64,000 nucleotides of DNA from Methanobrevibacter sp. Its GTDB lineage: Archaea; Methanobacteriota; Methanobacteria; Methanobacteriales; Methanobacteriaceae. Numbering within the stretch: position 1 is the first letter of the stretch; each line of letters begins with the position of its first letter. Below are positions 1 through 8,972 of the stretch, piece by piece. The notes below the pieces were generated by a model. The model did no database searches and was not told the origin of the DNA. It worked only from the letters and a program-made list of their open reading frames with translations. Both the position numbers and the translations under genes were made by a program. The stretch spans positions 1-64,000 of the forward strand of contig NZ_JAFUHT010000077.1 in the NCBI RefSeq assembly GCF_017468685.1. The letters are read 5' to 3'.

Positions 1-474
1 AAAGGTGCCGAAGACAACGGCCATGAAGTTAAAAAATACTTTTTGGATAAATTGAACATTAATCCGTGCAGTGGTTGTGAAATCTGTGCTAAAGGAAAAG
101 ACTGCAGATTCGATGATGATGGAACTGAAATCATCAATCAATTAGCAGAAGGTGCAGGTGTGATTCTTGCTTCACCAATATACTTTGGTCAGATGACAGC
201 ACAGGCAAAAACAATTGTCGACAGGTTCTATTCCATTTTCAACAATCCTGACAAGAAATTCAACGGCAAAGCAGCTATGATTTTCACTCATGCATATCCG
301 GATAAGGACATTTACCAGCCTTATATTAAACTTACTGAAACACAGCCTTTTTTAAACAACACTGAACTTGAATATATCGAGACATTGGAAGTTGCCGGTG
401 TAAAATTCATTGGTGATGCTGATAAGGCAGAAGATGACCTTAAAAAAGCATATGAAATAGGTCAAAAATTTTAA
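1..474 (+). CDS. Iron-sulfur flavoprotein / FMN-dependent NAD(P)H oxidoreductase, 5' end missing
   Basis: The reading frame is open from base 1, so the gene starts upstream of the window; the first internal start codon (TTG at 43) is probably not the real start. The visible 157 residues hold a compact cysteine cluster, NPCSGCEICAKGKDC, with C-x2-C-x2-C-x5-C spacing, and a flavodoxin-fold stretch with ASPIYFGQMTAQAK that normally lines the FMN site. This pairing is known from archaeal iron-sulfur flavoproteins (Isf type) and related NADPH-dependent FMN reductases, which carry FMN and a 4Fe-4S cluster and shuttle electrons in the cytoplasm. The electron donor cannot be told from sequence. It is followed by pantoate kinase after a 25-base gap. 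Family is fairly sure; exact substrate is not. Confidence 0.75.
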   Translation, partial: KGAEDNGHEVKKYFLDKLNINPCSGCEICAKGKDCRFDDDGTEIINQLAEGAGVILASPIYFGQMTAQAKTIVDRFYSIFNNPDKKFNGKAAMIFTHAYPDKDIYQPYIKLTETQPFLNNTELEYIETLEVAGVKFIGDADKAEDDLKKAYEIGQKF

Positions 475-499
475 TTAAATTAAAAACATAAGTATAATC

Positions 500-1345
500 A
501 TGTCAAATTCAGTTTTCGTACCAGGCCACATAACAGGTTTTTTCACTATAGAAAACCATAACATATCTCTTAAAAAAGGATCATGCGGTGCCGGCTTTTT
601 ACTTTCGAAAGGTGTCAAAACCACAATTTCTGAAGCAGACAACCTAACAGTTGACGTTAATCAGGGTGATGATACTGTTATTCGTGAAGTATTGTCCATT
701 TTGGAGATTGACACTGATTTTAAAGTCACACAGGACATTCAGCTTCCGATTGGTGCGGGATTTGGAACATCAGCCGCTTCAGCATTAAGCCTGACACTTG
801 CATTAAATGAATTTTTAAACCTTAACTACACTCAAGAGCTATGCGGACAGATTGCTCATATGGCTGAGGTCAATTTGGGAGCAGGTTTAGGTGATGTTAT
901 AGCTCAAACGGGCAGGGGAATGGTTTTAAGAGTTGAGCCTGGTGCTCCGGGTATCGGTGAGATAAAATCATTTGAGCATGATGTGTATGTTGCATGGAAA
1001 ACATTCGGAGGGATTGAAACTTCAAGCATCATTGAAAATCCTCATCACAAACAGGTCATTTCAGATGTGGGATTGAAGTATCTTGAGTATTTTGAAGAAA
1101 AACCCTCCTTGAAAAATTTCTTGGACTTTTCTTTCAAGTTTTCCCATGAGGCAAAACTGATGTCAGATGAAGTAAAAGAACTTGTTGATTATTTTAATTC
1201 TATGCCTAATATTTTAGGTAGTTCAATGGCAATGCTTGGAAATACAGTATTTGCATTTGCACAAAATGAAGATGACTTCAAAAACTTAGATATTGAAAAC
1301 TTACATATAGATAAACTTAATAACATTGGGATAGTTTATGATTAA
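500..1345 (+). CDS. Pantoate kinase (archaeal, GHMP superfamily)
   Basis: Predicted to phosphorylate pantoate to 4-phosphopantoate, the archaeal route to coenzyme A that replaces the bacterial PanC/CoaA order. The 281-residue protein begins with VFVPGHITGFF and has a Gly/Ser-rich GHMP ATP-binding motif, PIGAGFGTSAASALSL, near residues 75-90, both typical of COG1829 proteins. The length fits the family. The ATG at 500 is the first start after the upstream stop. Its 3' end overlaps the methyltransferase start by 8 bases, suggesting translational coupling. Another CoA-pathway gene, ketopantoate reductase, lies far away at 42.5-43.5 kb. Its family partner phosphopantothenate synthetase is not in the window. 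Confidence 0.85.
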   Translation: MSNSVFVPGHITGFFTIENHNISLKKGSCGAGFLLSKGVKTTISEADNLTVDVNQGDDTVIREVLSILEIDTDFKVTQDIQLPIGAGFGTSAASALSLTLALNEFLNLNYTQELCGQIAHMAEVNLGAGLGDVIAQTGRGMVLRVEPGAPGIGEIKSFEHDVYVAWKTFGGIETSSIIENPHHKQVISDVGLKYLEYFEEKPSLKNFLDFSFKFSHEAKLMSDEVKELVDYFNSMPNILGSSMAMLGNTVFAFAQNEDDFKNLDIENLHIDKLNNIGIVYD

Positions 1346-1853
1346 ATTAAGTTATGATGTTGAAAATTACAGAAAAGACATCCTTGAACTGGCAAAATCA
1401 AGTGATACAATCATAGAATTGGGATGTCATGTAGGAAACACAACCCGACTGCTTCCGAAATCATCAAATATCATAGCAATAGACAATTCACCGGAATCAA
1501 CTGAGGAAATGAAAAAATTGCCTCACGTGAATTTCATAAAAGGTGATGTTAGATTGCATGATGTTTTAGCAGAAGTGTTCAGTATTACACAATCATGTGA
1601 TGTTTTAGCAATTGATTTAGGTGGAGGATATCATCCGGACACTGTCTTTAAGGTTTTCTATATTTGGTCATCAACATTCAAACCCAAACATACTGTAATC
1701 AGGAACAGGGGAATTTTGGAATTTTTCAACAGTGCTAAAAGCAGTGAAAAGGAATATGTTTCAAATGAAGGATTTCTCGATTCATATCACGACTCAGGCA
1801 TACCTCCGCTGATTAAGGAATTTGACCTGTGGACACCATCACTTAAGAAATAG
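1338..1853 (+). CDS. Class I SAM-dependent methyltransferase, archaeal, substrate unknown
   Basis: A 171-residue protein with a Rossmann-type SAM-binding start, IIELGCHVGNTTRLL (residues about 25-40), followed by an acidic strand end IAIDNSPES that would bind the SAM ribose, and a later VLAIDLGGGYHPD. These are motifs I to IV of class I methyltransferases. The protein is short, so it is close to a bare catalytic domain. The start overlaps the pantoate kinase stop by 8 bases, so the two are likely co-translated. Similar stand-alone methyltransferases of unknown target are common in Methanobacteriales; no substrate can be inferred from the sequence. Confidence 0.7.
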   Translation: MIKLSYDVENYRKDILELAKSSDTIIELGCHVGNTTRLLPKSSNIIAIDNSPESTEEMKKLPHVNFIKGDVRLHDVLAEVFSITQSCDVLAIDLGGGYHPDTVFKVFYIWSSTFKPKHTVIRNRGILEFFNSAKSSEKEYVSNEGFLDSYHDSGIPPLIKEFDLWTPSLKK

Positions 1854-2100
1854 CTGAAGTTTATCTAATCAGTTTTTTAAGATTATATTGAATCTCACTT
1901 AAATGTATTGTTTAATTTTTAATAAAAAAATTATAGATGTTTTTAAAAGAGTATAGTTAATGTATCAGTTTTAACAACTTATGTTTAAATTTCAATATTT
2001 GTTGTTAATAATTTTTTTAAATTAATTAATTGATTGTTATGTTTTTGTACAATTAATATTATATATCATTATAAAGATATTATAAACTGAGGTATTAAAA

Positions 2101-2892
2101 ATGATAGGTAAAAAAATCCGTTTAGAAAGAATCATAAACAGAAACACTGGAAGAACAGTAATCGCACCTATGGATCATGGTGTATCAAGCGGCCCAATTC
2201 CTGGAATCATTGATATGGATGAAACCGTAGAAAGCATCTCCCAGGGAGGAGCTGATGCAATATTAATGCATAAAGGAATCGTTAAACAAGGGCACCGTGG
2301 TTACGGTGAAGATATTGGATTAATCGTCCACTTGTCAGCAAGCACATCACTTGCACCTGACCCAAATGACAAAGTTACAGTAACAAGCGTTGAAAAAGCA
2401 ATCCAGTTAGGTGCAGATGCAGTTTCAGTTCATGTAAACTTAGGTTCAGATACAGAAAGCCAAATGTTACAGGAACTCGGTGAAATCGCAGAAACCTGTG
2501 ACTACTGGGGAATGCCGCTTTTAGCAATGATGTACCCAAGAGGCCAAAAAGTCGAAAACGAACATGATGTGGAATTTGTAAAACATGCTGCACGTGTCGG
2601 ATCCGAACTTGGTGTTGACATTGTTAAAACCAACTACACAGGAGATCCTGATTCATTCAAGGAAGTTGTTGAAGGAGCAATCGTACCTGTTGTAATTGCA
2701 GGCGGTCCTAAAGTTGAAACCGATGAGGAATTATTACAAATGGTTAAAGATTCACTTGAAGTTGGTGGAGCAGGTGTTGCATTCGGACGTAACCTTTTCC
2801 AAGCTGACAACCCTGGAAAAATCACAAGAGCAATCTCTGAAGTAGTTCACCATGACCTTGAAGTTGAAGAAGCTTTAGAATTCTTAAAATAG
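2101..2892 (+). CDS. 2-amino-3,7-dideoxy-D-threo-hept-6-ulosonate synthase (AroA')
   Basis: Class I aldolase-like enzyme that makes the first intermediate of the archaeal shikimate pathway from 6-deoxy-5-ketofructose phosphate and aspartate semialdehyde, as established for MJ0400. The 263-residue protein shows the family N-terminus with [15 protein letters not shown], the probable Schiff-base lysine K176 in [10 protein letters not shown], and the phosphate-binding VVIAGGPK and [10 protein letters not shown] loops. An upstream region with a TATA-like ATTATATATC (about 2058-2067) and GAGGT precedes the ATG. The frameshifted dehydroquinate synthase, which uses its product, begins 8 bases downstream; the two form an operon continuing into thpR and cca. 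Confidence 0.9.
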   Translation: MIGKKIRLERIINRNTGRTVIAPMDHGVSSGPIPGIIDMDETVESISQGGADAILMHKGIVKQGHRGYGEDIGLIVHLSASTSLAPDPNDKVTVTSVEKAIQLGADAVSVHVNLGSDTESQMLQELGEIAETCDYWGMPLLAMMYPRGQKVENEHDVEFVKHAARVGSELGVDIVKTNYTGDPDSFKEVVEGAIVPVVIAGGPKVETDEELLQMVKDSLEVGGAGVAFGRNLFQADNPGKITRAISEVVHHDLEVEEALEFLK

Positions 2893-2900
2893 GTGATTAG

Positions 2901-4030
2901 ATGCAAAACAAATTCGCTTGGATTTCAACTCCTGATGAAGTGTGGGATGACAAAAAAGAAATGATTACCACCGCATTGGAATCCGGAATCGACCATGTTC
3001 TTGACCTTGATGATATCGAAAACATCAAAAAGCTTGGTAATGTTAAAGTAATTGCTAACAGTGAAGATGCAGATATATATCTTGTCGGAATAAATGGAGA
3101 AGGTGACGGATTTGTAGATTTGAATGAAGATTTTACAGATTCAGTTGATATTGCAAATGCAAAAAAAGCAAAAAGCGAAGAAAAAACAGTATGTGCATAT
3201 ATAGTAATCACTGATAGGCACATGAACAGTTAGCAGTGAAATTAGGTTCAATCGTGGATTATATAATTCTTGTGGGAACAGACTGGACAATCATCCCTCT
3301 TGAAAATATCATTGCAGACCTGCAAAAGACTGATGTTGAAATTATTGCAGCAGTACGTGACCTTGACGGTGCACGTGTAGCATTGGAAACCCTTGAACAT
3401 GGAACCGATGGTGTAATATTTGAAGCAAACGATTTCAACAAAACCAAAAAAATCGCTCAGGAAGTCGTTGAAGCGTCACAGGCAAAATACGATTTGAAAA
3501 TTGCAACAATAACTAACGTAAAACCTTTAGGTTCAGGCGACAGGGTATGTGTCGATACAACAGACATGATGAAGCCTGGTGAAGGAATGCTAATCGGTTC
3601 ATATTCAAAATCAATGTTTTTAGTGCATTCTGAAAGTTTAGAAAGTGAATATGTTGCATCAAGGCCATTCAGAGTAAATGCCGGACCTGTTCAGGCATAT
3701 GTTATGGTTCCTGGAAACAAAACAAGATACCTATCAGAATTAGTGGCTGGAGACGAAGTGTTAATCGTCAATAATAAAGGTGAAACAAGAACTGCTGATG
3801 TTGGAAGAAGCAAAATCGAAAGAAGACCATTGATATTGCTTGAAGCAGAATATGAAGGTCAGACTATCAGAACATTACTTCAAAATGCAGAAACTATCCG
3901 TATTGTAGATGAAAATGATGAAGCTTTATCTGTAGCGGACGTCAAACCTGGAGACAAGGTAAAAGTTTACATTGAATCCAATGCACGTCACTTTGGAATA
4001 GCTATTGACGAAACCATTATTGAACAATAG
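2901..4030 (+). pseudogene. 3-dehydroquinate synthase II (AroB'), disrupted by a one-base deletion
   Basis: Two adjoining open segments, 2901-3233 and the frame entered around 3218 to 4030, together encode the archaeal 3-dehydroquinate synthase (MJ1249 type), which oxidatively deaminates and cyclises the AroA' product. The first half carries FAWISTPDEVWDDKKE and DADIYLVGINGEGDG; the second carries VDYIILVGTDWTIIPLENI and the C-terminal beta domain. Around 3215-3222 one base is missing: the first frame reads ITDRHMNS then stop, while the next frame reads AHEQLAVKLGS without a start of its own. Restoring one base gives 376 residues, the family size. This is either a sequencing error or a real inactivation of aromatic amino acid synthesis. 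ATG at 2901 follows GGTGAT. Confidence 0.88.
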
Positions 4031-4037
4031 GTGGATT

Positions 4038-4595
4038 ATGTCTGAAATAAGAGCATTTCTTGCAATTGATTTGGACGATGATTTAAAACCAAAAATAAAC
4101 AGGATAATAAAGGAATTTAAAGGAATCGATACAAAAATAAAATATGTGGAATTGGCCAATCTGCATTTGACCCTTAAATTCTTTGGAGATATTGACACTA
4201 ACGGTTTGGATTTACTGGTGGATGCAATTTCCAATGTTGTAAGTGAATTCGAGCCATTTAAAATTAACATCAAAGGATGTGGAGCATTTCCAAACAACAA
4301 TCATATAAAAGTGATTTGGGTTGGAATTGAAGATGATACAATCCTTAAAGACCTTCATGACAAGTTGGATAATGAATTCAATCGTCTAGGCTTTGACAGG
4401 GATAAAAAATTCTCAACACACCTGACAATTGGCCGTATGAAATCAGCTAAAAATAAAAATCAGGTCAAATCAACAATTGAGGACTTTGAGGACTTTGAAA
4501 TTGGCGAAATGGAAGTTTCCAGAATTTCACTTAAAAAATCCAAGCTTACTCCTGCAGGGCCAATATACAGTGATGTTGAAATATTTGAATTGTGA
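4038..4595 (+). CDS. thpR: RNA 2',3'-cyclic phosphodiesterase ThpR (2H phosphoesterase, LigT family)
   Basis: A 185-residue 2H phosphoesterase. The two signature motifs are both visible: HLTL at residues 43-46 in LHLTLKFFG and HLTI at 128-131 in THLTIGRMK. Family members hydrolyse 2',3'-cyclic phosphate at RNA ends and were first described as 2'-5' RNA ligases of tRNA halves. I chose ATG 4038, which follows GGTGGATT and begins MSEIRAFLAIDL, rather than an upstream in-frame ATG at 4005 that lies inside the previous gene. The stop overlaps the start of cca (TGATG), so a joint role in tRNA repair and end maturation is plausible. Confidence 0.9.
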   Translation: MSEIRAFLAIDLDDDLKPKINRIIKEFKGIDTKIKYVELANLHLTLKFFGDIDTNGLDLLVDAISNVVSEFEPFKINIKGCGAFPNNNHIKVIWVGIEDDTILKDLHDKLDNEFNRLGFDRDKKFSTHLTIGRMKSAKNKNQVKSTIEDFEDFEIGEMEVSRISLKKSKLTPAGPIYSDVEIFEL

Positions 4596-5956
4596 TGAAC
4601 ATGGATTATGAAGATATCTTAATGGATATTAAACCTACAGCTGAAGAAAAAAAGCATATTGATGATGTTTCTTCAGATATTATGAATTTTTTACAGAAAA
4701 CATGTGACAGCGAGGGCATTGATGCCAAGGTCACATTGGTAGGTTCTGTTGCCAAAAACACTGCACTTAAAGGCAAATCCGACATTGATATTTTCATAGC
4801 TTTTCCATTGGATACTGATAAAAAATACCTAAAGGAAACAGGACTTGATTTGGCTCATAAGTGCTGTGATGAGTTTGAAAGCCAAGCACAGCATCATTTT
4901 GCATCACACCCTTATGTAACAACAGACATTGAGGGATGTGAAGTGGATATTGTTCCATGTTATGCAATTAATGATGGAAGCGAGCTTAAATCAGCAGTGG
5001 ACAGAACCATTCTTCACACCAGATACGTTAAAGCCCATCTCGACAAATCACAGGAAGATGAGGTTCTTCTTTTAAAAAGGTTCATGGCTATGACTGGAAC
5101 ATATGGTTCTGAATTTAAGGTTGGTGGATTTGCAGGTTATTTATGTGAATTGCTTATCATTTATTACGATAATTTTGAAAATACTTTAAAAAATGCAATC
5201 AACTGGAAATATGGTCATGCAATTGATTTGGAAAATTATGGCACTGCACATAACTTCAAGGATCCATTGATAGTTATCGATCCAACCGATAAGAATAGAA
5301 ATGTAGGTGCAGCTTTAAGATTGAATAAGATGGCAGAATTCATACAATCTGCCCGTAACTATATATTCTCAGATAACAAAAAGGATTATTTTTACCCATT
5401 GAATAAAAATTTAAATAAAACTGATATTTTAGATGAACTTCACCAAAGAAACAGTGATTTAATTGCACTTAGATTTGATATTCCTGACATTCCACTTGAC
5501 ACTCTTCACCCTCAGCTGAAAAAGACCTGTGAGGCGCTTGAAAATAAACTGAACCATGAAGAGTTCAATGTTTTCAAGGCGGATTATTGGAGTGATGAGA
5601 TAAAAAACTGCATAATATTACTTGAAATGGCATCTTCAAAATTAAATAATGTAAAAGTCAACAAGGGGCCTAAAGTATTCATTACCAGAGCCTGTGAGAA
5701 TTTTGTTGCAAAATATGGACGTGAAAACTGCTACATTGAAGATGACTTTTTAGTGCATACCCAAAAAAGGGAATTTACAAATGCCGTCGATTTGATAAAT
5801 CATATATTTACAGAAAATCATATTGGCCTTATAAAAGTTGGAAAAAATCTTAAAAAGAATATCATTGAGACCTATGAGATTATAGATATTGATGAGGTTG
5901 ATTTGGAATTTGTGGATGATTTCATAAATCCTGGTCAGTATATTGTCAGATCATAG
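4595..5956 (+). CDS. cca: CCA-adding enzyme, archaeal class I tRNA nucleotidyltransferase
   Basis: Adds or repairs the 3' CCA of tRNA. The 453-residue length and domain order (nucleotidyltransferase head, central and tail domains) fit archaeal class I CCA enzymes. The active-site signature is clear: G50-S51 in LVGSVAKNTALKG, then D63 and D65 in SDIDIF, with a third acidic residue in CEVDIVPCYA. The RYVKAHL and GGFAGYLCELL stretches match the family neck. The ATG at 4595 overlaps the thpR stop; a GTG one codon upstream and an ATG at 4601 are alternatives that change only a few residues. It ends just before the tandem nuclease copies on the other strand. Confidence 0.92.
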   Translation: MNMDYEDILMDIKPTAEEKKHIDDVSSDIMNFLQKTCDSEGIDAKVTLVGSVAKNTALKGKSDIDIFIAFPLDTDKKYLKETGLDLAHKCCDEFESQAQHHFASHPYVTTDIEGCEVDIVPCYAINDGSELKSAVDRTILHTRYVKAHLDKSQEDEVLLLKRFMAMTGTYGSEFKVGGFAGYLCELLIIYYDNFENTLKNAINWKYGHAIDLENYGTAHNFKDPLIVIDPTDKNRNVGAALRLNKMAEFIQSARNYIFSDNKKDYFYPLNKNLNKTDILDELHQRNSDLIALRFDIPDIPLDTLHPQLKKTCEALENKLNHEEFNVFKADYWSDEIKNCIILLEMASSKLNNVKVNKGPKVFITRACENFVAKYGRENCYIEDDFLVHTQKREFTNAVDLINHIFTENHIGLIKVGKNLKKNIIETYEIIDIDEVDLEFVDDFINPGQYIVRS

Positions 5957-6200
5957 TTGTCTGATTGTTTTTAAATCGAGGCCAGTGTGTTTTGATATTT
6001 CTTCATCCGGTAGGATGTTTTTGAGATTTTTGGCAATGCTTTCACTTGCCTCTTTTTTTCCTTCTTTTATTGCTTCATTTATTAAATCTTGTTTTTCTAG
6101 GTATTCGTATTTTCTTCCCACTTCTTCGATTGATTGAATTATGATTCTTTGTGTTTCCGGGTTCATTTGAATCTTTTCTTTAAGTTTTTCTTTTTATTCA
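5951..6200 (-). pseudogene. 3'-terminal fragment of a duplicated PD-(D/E)XK (Rpn-type) nuclease gene
   Basis: The minus strand encodes a truncated copy of the C-terminus of the nuclease next door. It shares EVGRKYEYLEKQDLIN and the whole tail SIAKNLKNILPDEEISKHTG. Upstream of its only good ATG the similarity goes on (KEKLKEKIQM against REKLKGKIQM) but meets an in-frame TAA near 6196, and no N-terminal nuclease domain is present. It is therefore a relic, not a complete gene. The shared DNA is nearly identical for about 110 bases. The linker is shorter here (NEAIKEGKKEASES) than in the full copy. The terminal six bases overlap the cca stop region. Confidence 0.7.
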
Positions 6201-6355
6201 TACAAGATGTAGTCAGATGATTATTAACTTATAATTGGCTGATTGTTTTTAAATCGAGGCCAGTGTGTTTTGATATTTCTTCATCTGGTAGGATGTTTTT
6301 GAGATTTTTGGCAATGCTTTCACTTGCCTCTTTTTTTCCTTCTTTTTTACCTTCT
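5960..6355. repeat. Tandem direct repeat of the nuclease 3' end
   Basis: About 110 bases starting at 5964 (TGTCTGATTGTTTTTAAATC region) recur almost unchanged starting at 6237. The shared block covers the last ~37 codons of the nuclease; a few third-position changes are seen (for example CATCCGG against CATCTGG). The copies are about 273 bases apart. Similarity continues more weakly into the next 80 bases of each copy. Confidence 0.8.
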
Positions 6356-7128
6356 TTTATTCCTTCTTTTTTTCCTTTATTTATTAAATCTTGTTTTTCT
6401 AGGTATTCGTATTTTCTTCCTACTTCGCTGATTGCTTTGCTCATAATTTCTTGTGCTTCGGGAGTCATTTGAATCTTTCCTTTAAGTTTTTCTCTTTCTT
6501 CACGAGTAATCAAATTTTCAATTTCTAAGCTCATAACTGCTTTAAATGTGTCAATTTTTTCCAAATCAAACAAATGTTCTTTTTTAAGCATCCTACAAAT
6601 TTCAGTAAGAATTTCTGCTTTGTTGTGATTTTTAGGAACAAGACACATTAACATCAATAATATCTCATCGATATTATCTAATTTGGAGTTATTTTTGATT
6701 TTGTTTCTAATGTTATTTAAAGTTTTTTTGAAGTTAATATCTCCTAAATATTTGAAATCAGGGTGAGTGCTTTTTGTTTTACCGATTTTTATTTGTTTAA
6801 CTCCTAGTTTTTGAGTTCTAAAACTTACTACGACAGTTTCACAAAGGCTGTCATAGGTTGTTTGGGAAAGTATGTTATAATTAAAAAACCTGTTTAAATC
6901 ATTAGAAGTTGTAGGTTTAAACTGAAATTCAATATTTAATAATGTATCATCTTCCAGCATACATAAAAAGTCCAGATATAAATTCCTACCTTTTTTTGTT
7001 ACAAATTCTGTTTTTAGCACTTTTTTGATCTGTCTTTCCTCACCAATCAGTTTTAAAAATTCATAGGCATATGCAGCCATTATAATTTTTAAAATTATAT
7101 CATATATTTTATGGATTTTACGTTTCAT
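6229..7128 (-). CDS. PD-(D/E)XK nuclease, Rpn / transposase-associated type
   Basis: A 299-residue protein with the nuclease core in its N-terminal third. D53 in YLDFLCMLEDD and E67-x-Q69 in LNIEFQFK match the D...ExQ catalytic arrangement of recombination-promoting nuclease (Rpn) and PDDEXK_2 proteins. The rest is helical and ends with a low-complexity Lys-Gly-Glu linker (residues about 250-268, repeats of KEG) and a short conserved tail, NILPDEEISKHTGLDLKTI, that looks like a small DNA-binding or oligomerisation helix pair. Such genes are common in Methanobrevibacter and often occur near recombination sites. No terminal inverted repeats are seen. A partial tandem copy lies just downstream. 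Confidence 0.75.
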   Translation of the reverse strand: MKRKIHKIYDIILKIIMAAYAYEFLKLIGEERQIKKVLKTEFVTKKGRNLYLDFLCMLEDDTLLNIEFQFKPTTSNDLNRFFNYNILSQTTYDSLCETVVVSFRTQKLGVKQIKIGKTKSTHPDFKYLGDINFKKTLNNIRNKIKNNSKLDNIDEILLMLMCLVPKNHNKAEILTEICRMLKKEHLFDLEKIDTFKAVMSLEIENLITREEREKLKGKIQMTPEAQEIMSKAISEVGRKYEYLEKQDLINKGKKEGIKEGKKEGKKEASESIAKNLKNILPDEEISKHTGLDLKTISQL

Positions 7129-7332
7129 AAAAACACATCTTTTTTTAAATTAAAATTTAATTACAAATTATAATTGATTTAAGTAGTTAATAAATTTTTA
7201 TATATGATTTTAAAGCAATATTGTTGTTTTATTATAATTTTACACGTTTTAATCAATTTTTAGTTTAACACATAACTTTAATATATTCCAAGATTTAAAG
7301 ATAATATTGATTTTAAGGCGAAAAGTGATAGA

Positions 7333-7671
7333 ATGGATAAGACATTATATGATTTTGAAAATGAGGATTTATCAGACTATACGTCAATTGAAAAGTATAC
7401 ATTCAAAAAGGCAGTTGAGCTGAATGATAAATTAATTGATGTAAAGACTCTTTTAGAAGAAATTGATTATGATTGGACCGATTTTATCAATTATCTTGAA
7501 GATAATAAAATCTCTAAATACTGTGAATTTAAAGGAGAAACCACAATTGATTTTGATGAAGAGCTTCTAAATGCAATAGTTTCAACTTTAAGGCAATCAC
7601 TAATAAATGTTAATAAGGCAGCAGGTTATAATTCTAAAAAAATCAAGATTAATCGCGCCATTGATGGATAA
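7333..7671 (+). CDS. Hypothetical protein, 112 residues
   Basis: I do not recognise a family. The product is acidic in the N-terminal half (YDFENEDLSDYTSIEKY) and has a predicted helical middle with EEIDYDWTDFINYLEDNKIS, then a basic end (YNSKKIKINR). No signal peptide, membrane helix or metal motif is visible. The ATG follows AGTGAT at a normal distance and the gene is preceded by an AT-rich 200-base intergenic stretch. It precedes the DUF2284-like gene by 45 bases and may share its transcript. A small cytoplasmic protein is the most that can be said. Confidence 0.55.
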   Translation: MDKTLYDFENEDLSDYTSIEKYTFKKAVELNDKLIDVKTLLEEIDYDWTDFINYLEDNKISKYCEFKGETTIDFDEELLNAIVSTLRQSLINVNKAAGYNSKKIKINRAIDG

Positions 7672-7716
7672 ATTTTATAGAAAGTTTTATTATATTCAAT
7701 TTTTAGAGTATTAATT

Positions 7717-8268
7717 ATGTCTGAGATTAAAAAACTCACTGCAGATGTTGATGTCGACGAGTACTATGAAAAGTATGTTGATTTTGAAAAGTTTTCAAAG
7801 CTCTGCATTGAAGAGCAGGAAATGCTCGGATACAATTGGAGCTATCCTCCATTTGACTTTGATGTTGATGAGTTATGGAAATCATTCAACAAACTCAAAC
7901 TCATAGCTTTCAAAATCGAATTTTCCAAAGAGGAACTGGAATCAGAGTTTACAGACACAGAACTTGATTATGTCCTCAAAAGATTTGAAAGGTTCAAGAC
8001 TCGATTGATGAATGACATTTACGTATTGGAAAATGAAGATTCACAAGGGCTGTTTTTGGGAAAATGCGCATTATGCATGAAATGCACCAGAGAATTTGGA
8101 ATGCCATGCAAAATGCCGTTTAAGATGCGCTATCCTCTGGAAGCGCTGGGTGCAGATGTTGACAGAACAGTTGAAGACATATTCGGTTATAAAATACAAT
8201 ATGCTAAAGACGGCAAGCTTCCGGAATACTTGATATTCGTTGGCGGATTATTATATGAGAGAAAATAG
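7717..8268 (+). CDS. DUF2284-like putative metal-binding protein
   Basis: A 183-residue protein with a cysteine-rich motif in its C-terminal part, GKCALCMKCTREFGMPC followed by KMPFKMRYPLEALGADVD. The C-x2-C-x2-C...C pattern with a Pro-Cys and the EALGADV tail match DUF2284 (COG5423), annotated as predicted metal-binding, possibly iron-sulfur, proteins of anaerobes. A further cysteine pair is absent, so one cluster at most is likely. It sits 8 bases upstream of npdG, and the spacing suggests one operon; a redox role linked to F420/NADP is a reasonable guess but unproven. Confidence 0.7.
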   Translation: MSEIKKLTADVDVDEYYEKYVDFEKFSKLCIEEQEMLGYNWSYPPFDFDVDELWKSFNKLKLIAFKIEFSKEELESEFTDTELDYVLKRFERFKTRLMNDIYVLENEDSQGLFLGKCALCMKCTREFGMPCKMPFKMRYPLEALGADVDRTVEDIFGYKIQYAKDGKLPEYLIFVGGLLYERK

Positions 8269-8276
8269 GTGATAAT

Positions 8277-8966
8277 ATGAAAGTAAGTATAATTGGCGGA
8301 ACAGGTCCACAGGGATTAGGTATCGCAGAAAGATTGGCTATTGCAGGAGTGGATGTAATAGTCGGTTCAAGAAAAGAAGAAAAAGCATTGGATGTAGTTG
8401 CAAAAGCAAAAGAGGAACTTGCTGATTATGACTTGTCCAATATGGTTGGAATGGCAAATGAAGATGCCGCCAAAAACGGTGATGTGCTGATTATTACAGT
8501 GCCATTGGCTGCTCAAAAACCAACAATTGAAGGAATAAAAGAGTTCTGTAAAGATAAAATTGTAATGGATGCGACAGTACCACTTGAAACTGCAATCGGT
8601 GGAAAACCGTTCAGGTTCATTGACCTTATGGAAGGATCTGCTGCTGAAAGAACAGCTAAAATATTGGAAGGAACCGGTGCAAAAGTAATCTGTGCATTCT
8701 GTAACATTTCAAATTCACACTTGGCTAATATCCCTGAAGAAATAGACTGTGACTGTCTTATAGCAGGGGATGACAATGATGCTAAGGCAACTGCCGCTGA
8801 AATCATTGATAAAATACCTGGAATTAAAACTATTGACTGCGGAATTTTAGAAAAATCCCGAATCATTGAAAAAATCACTCCATTATTAATTGGATTGAAC
8901 ATCAAATACAAATCCCATTATGGCGGTCTGAGAATCACTGGAATTCCAGCACTCGATAAAGATTAG
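8277..8966 (+). CDS. npdG: F420H2:NADP+ oxidoreductase (F420-dependent NADP reductase)
   Basis: Transfers hydride between reduced coenzyme F420 and NADP+, supplying NADPH for biosynthesis in methanogens. The 229-residue protein starts with the dinucleotide-binding IIGGTGPQGLGIAERLA (residues 5-21) and has VGSRKEEKA, which would read the NADP 2'-phosphate. Other family landmarks are DVLIITVPLAAQ, MDATVPLE and CAFCNISNSHLANIP. Length matches the Methanothermobacter and Archaeoglobus enzymes. ATG 8277 follows AGGTGATAAT. Upstream is the DUF2284-like gene at 8 bases and downstream a small unknown gene at 6 bases, so all three are probably one transcript. Confidence 0.92.
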   Translation: MKVSIIGGTGPQGLGIAERLAIAGVDVIVGSRKEEKALDVVAKAKEELADYDLSNMVGMANEDAAKNGDVLIITVPLAAQKPTIEGIKEFCKDKIVMDATVPLETAIGGKPFRFIDLMEGSAAERTAKILEGTGAKVICAFCNISNSHLANIPEEIDCDCLIAGDDNDAKATAAEIIDKIPGIKTIDCGILEKSRIIEKITPLLIGLNIKYKSHYGGLRITGIPALDKD

Positions 8967-8972
8967 ATTTAC

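Noticed and set aside
1854-2100. tRNA or small RNA gene in the region before AroA'
   Set aside because: No cloverleaf or strong secondary structure was found; the region is AT-rich promoter DNA.
3212-3238. Programmed frameshift in 3-dehydroquinate synthase
   Set aside because: No slippery heptamer or downstream structure is evident, and the family is a single frame elsewhere; a mutation or sequencing error is simpler.
5943-6472. Phe/Ser-rich plus-strand reading frames opposite the nuclease copies
   Set aside because: They are mirror images of the minus-strand nuclease repeats, have low-complexity composition and no ribosome binding sites.
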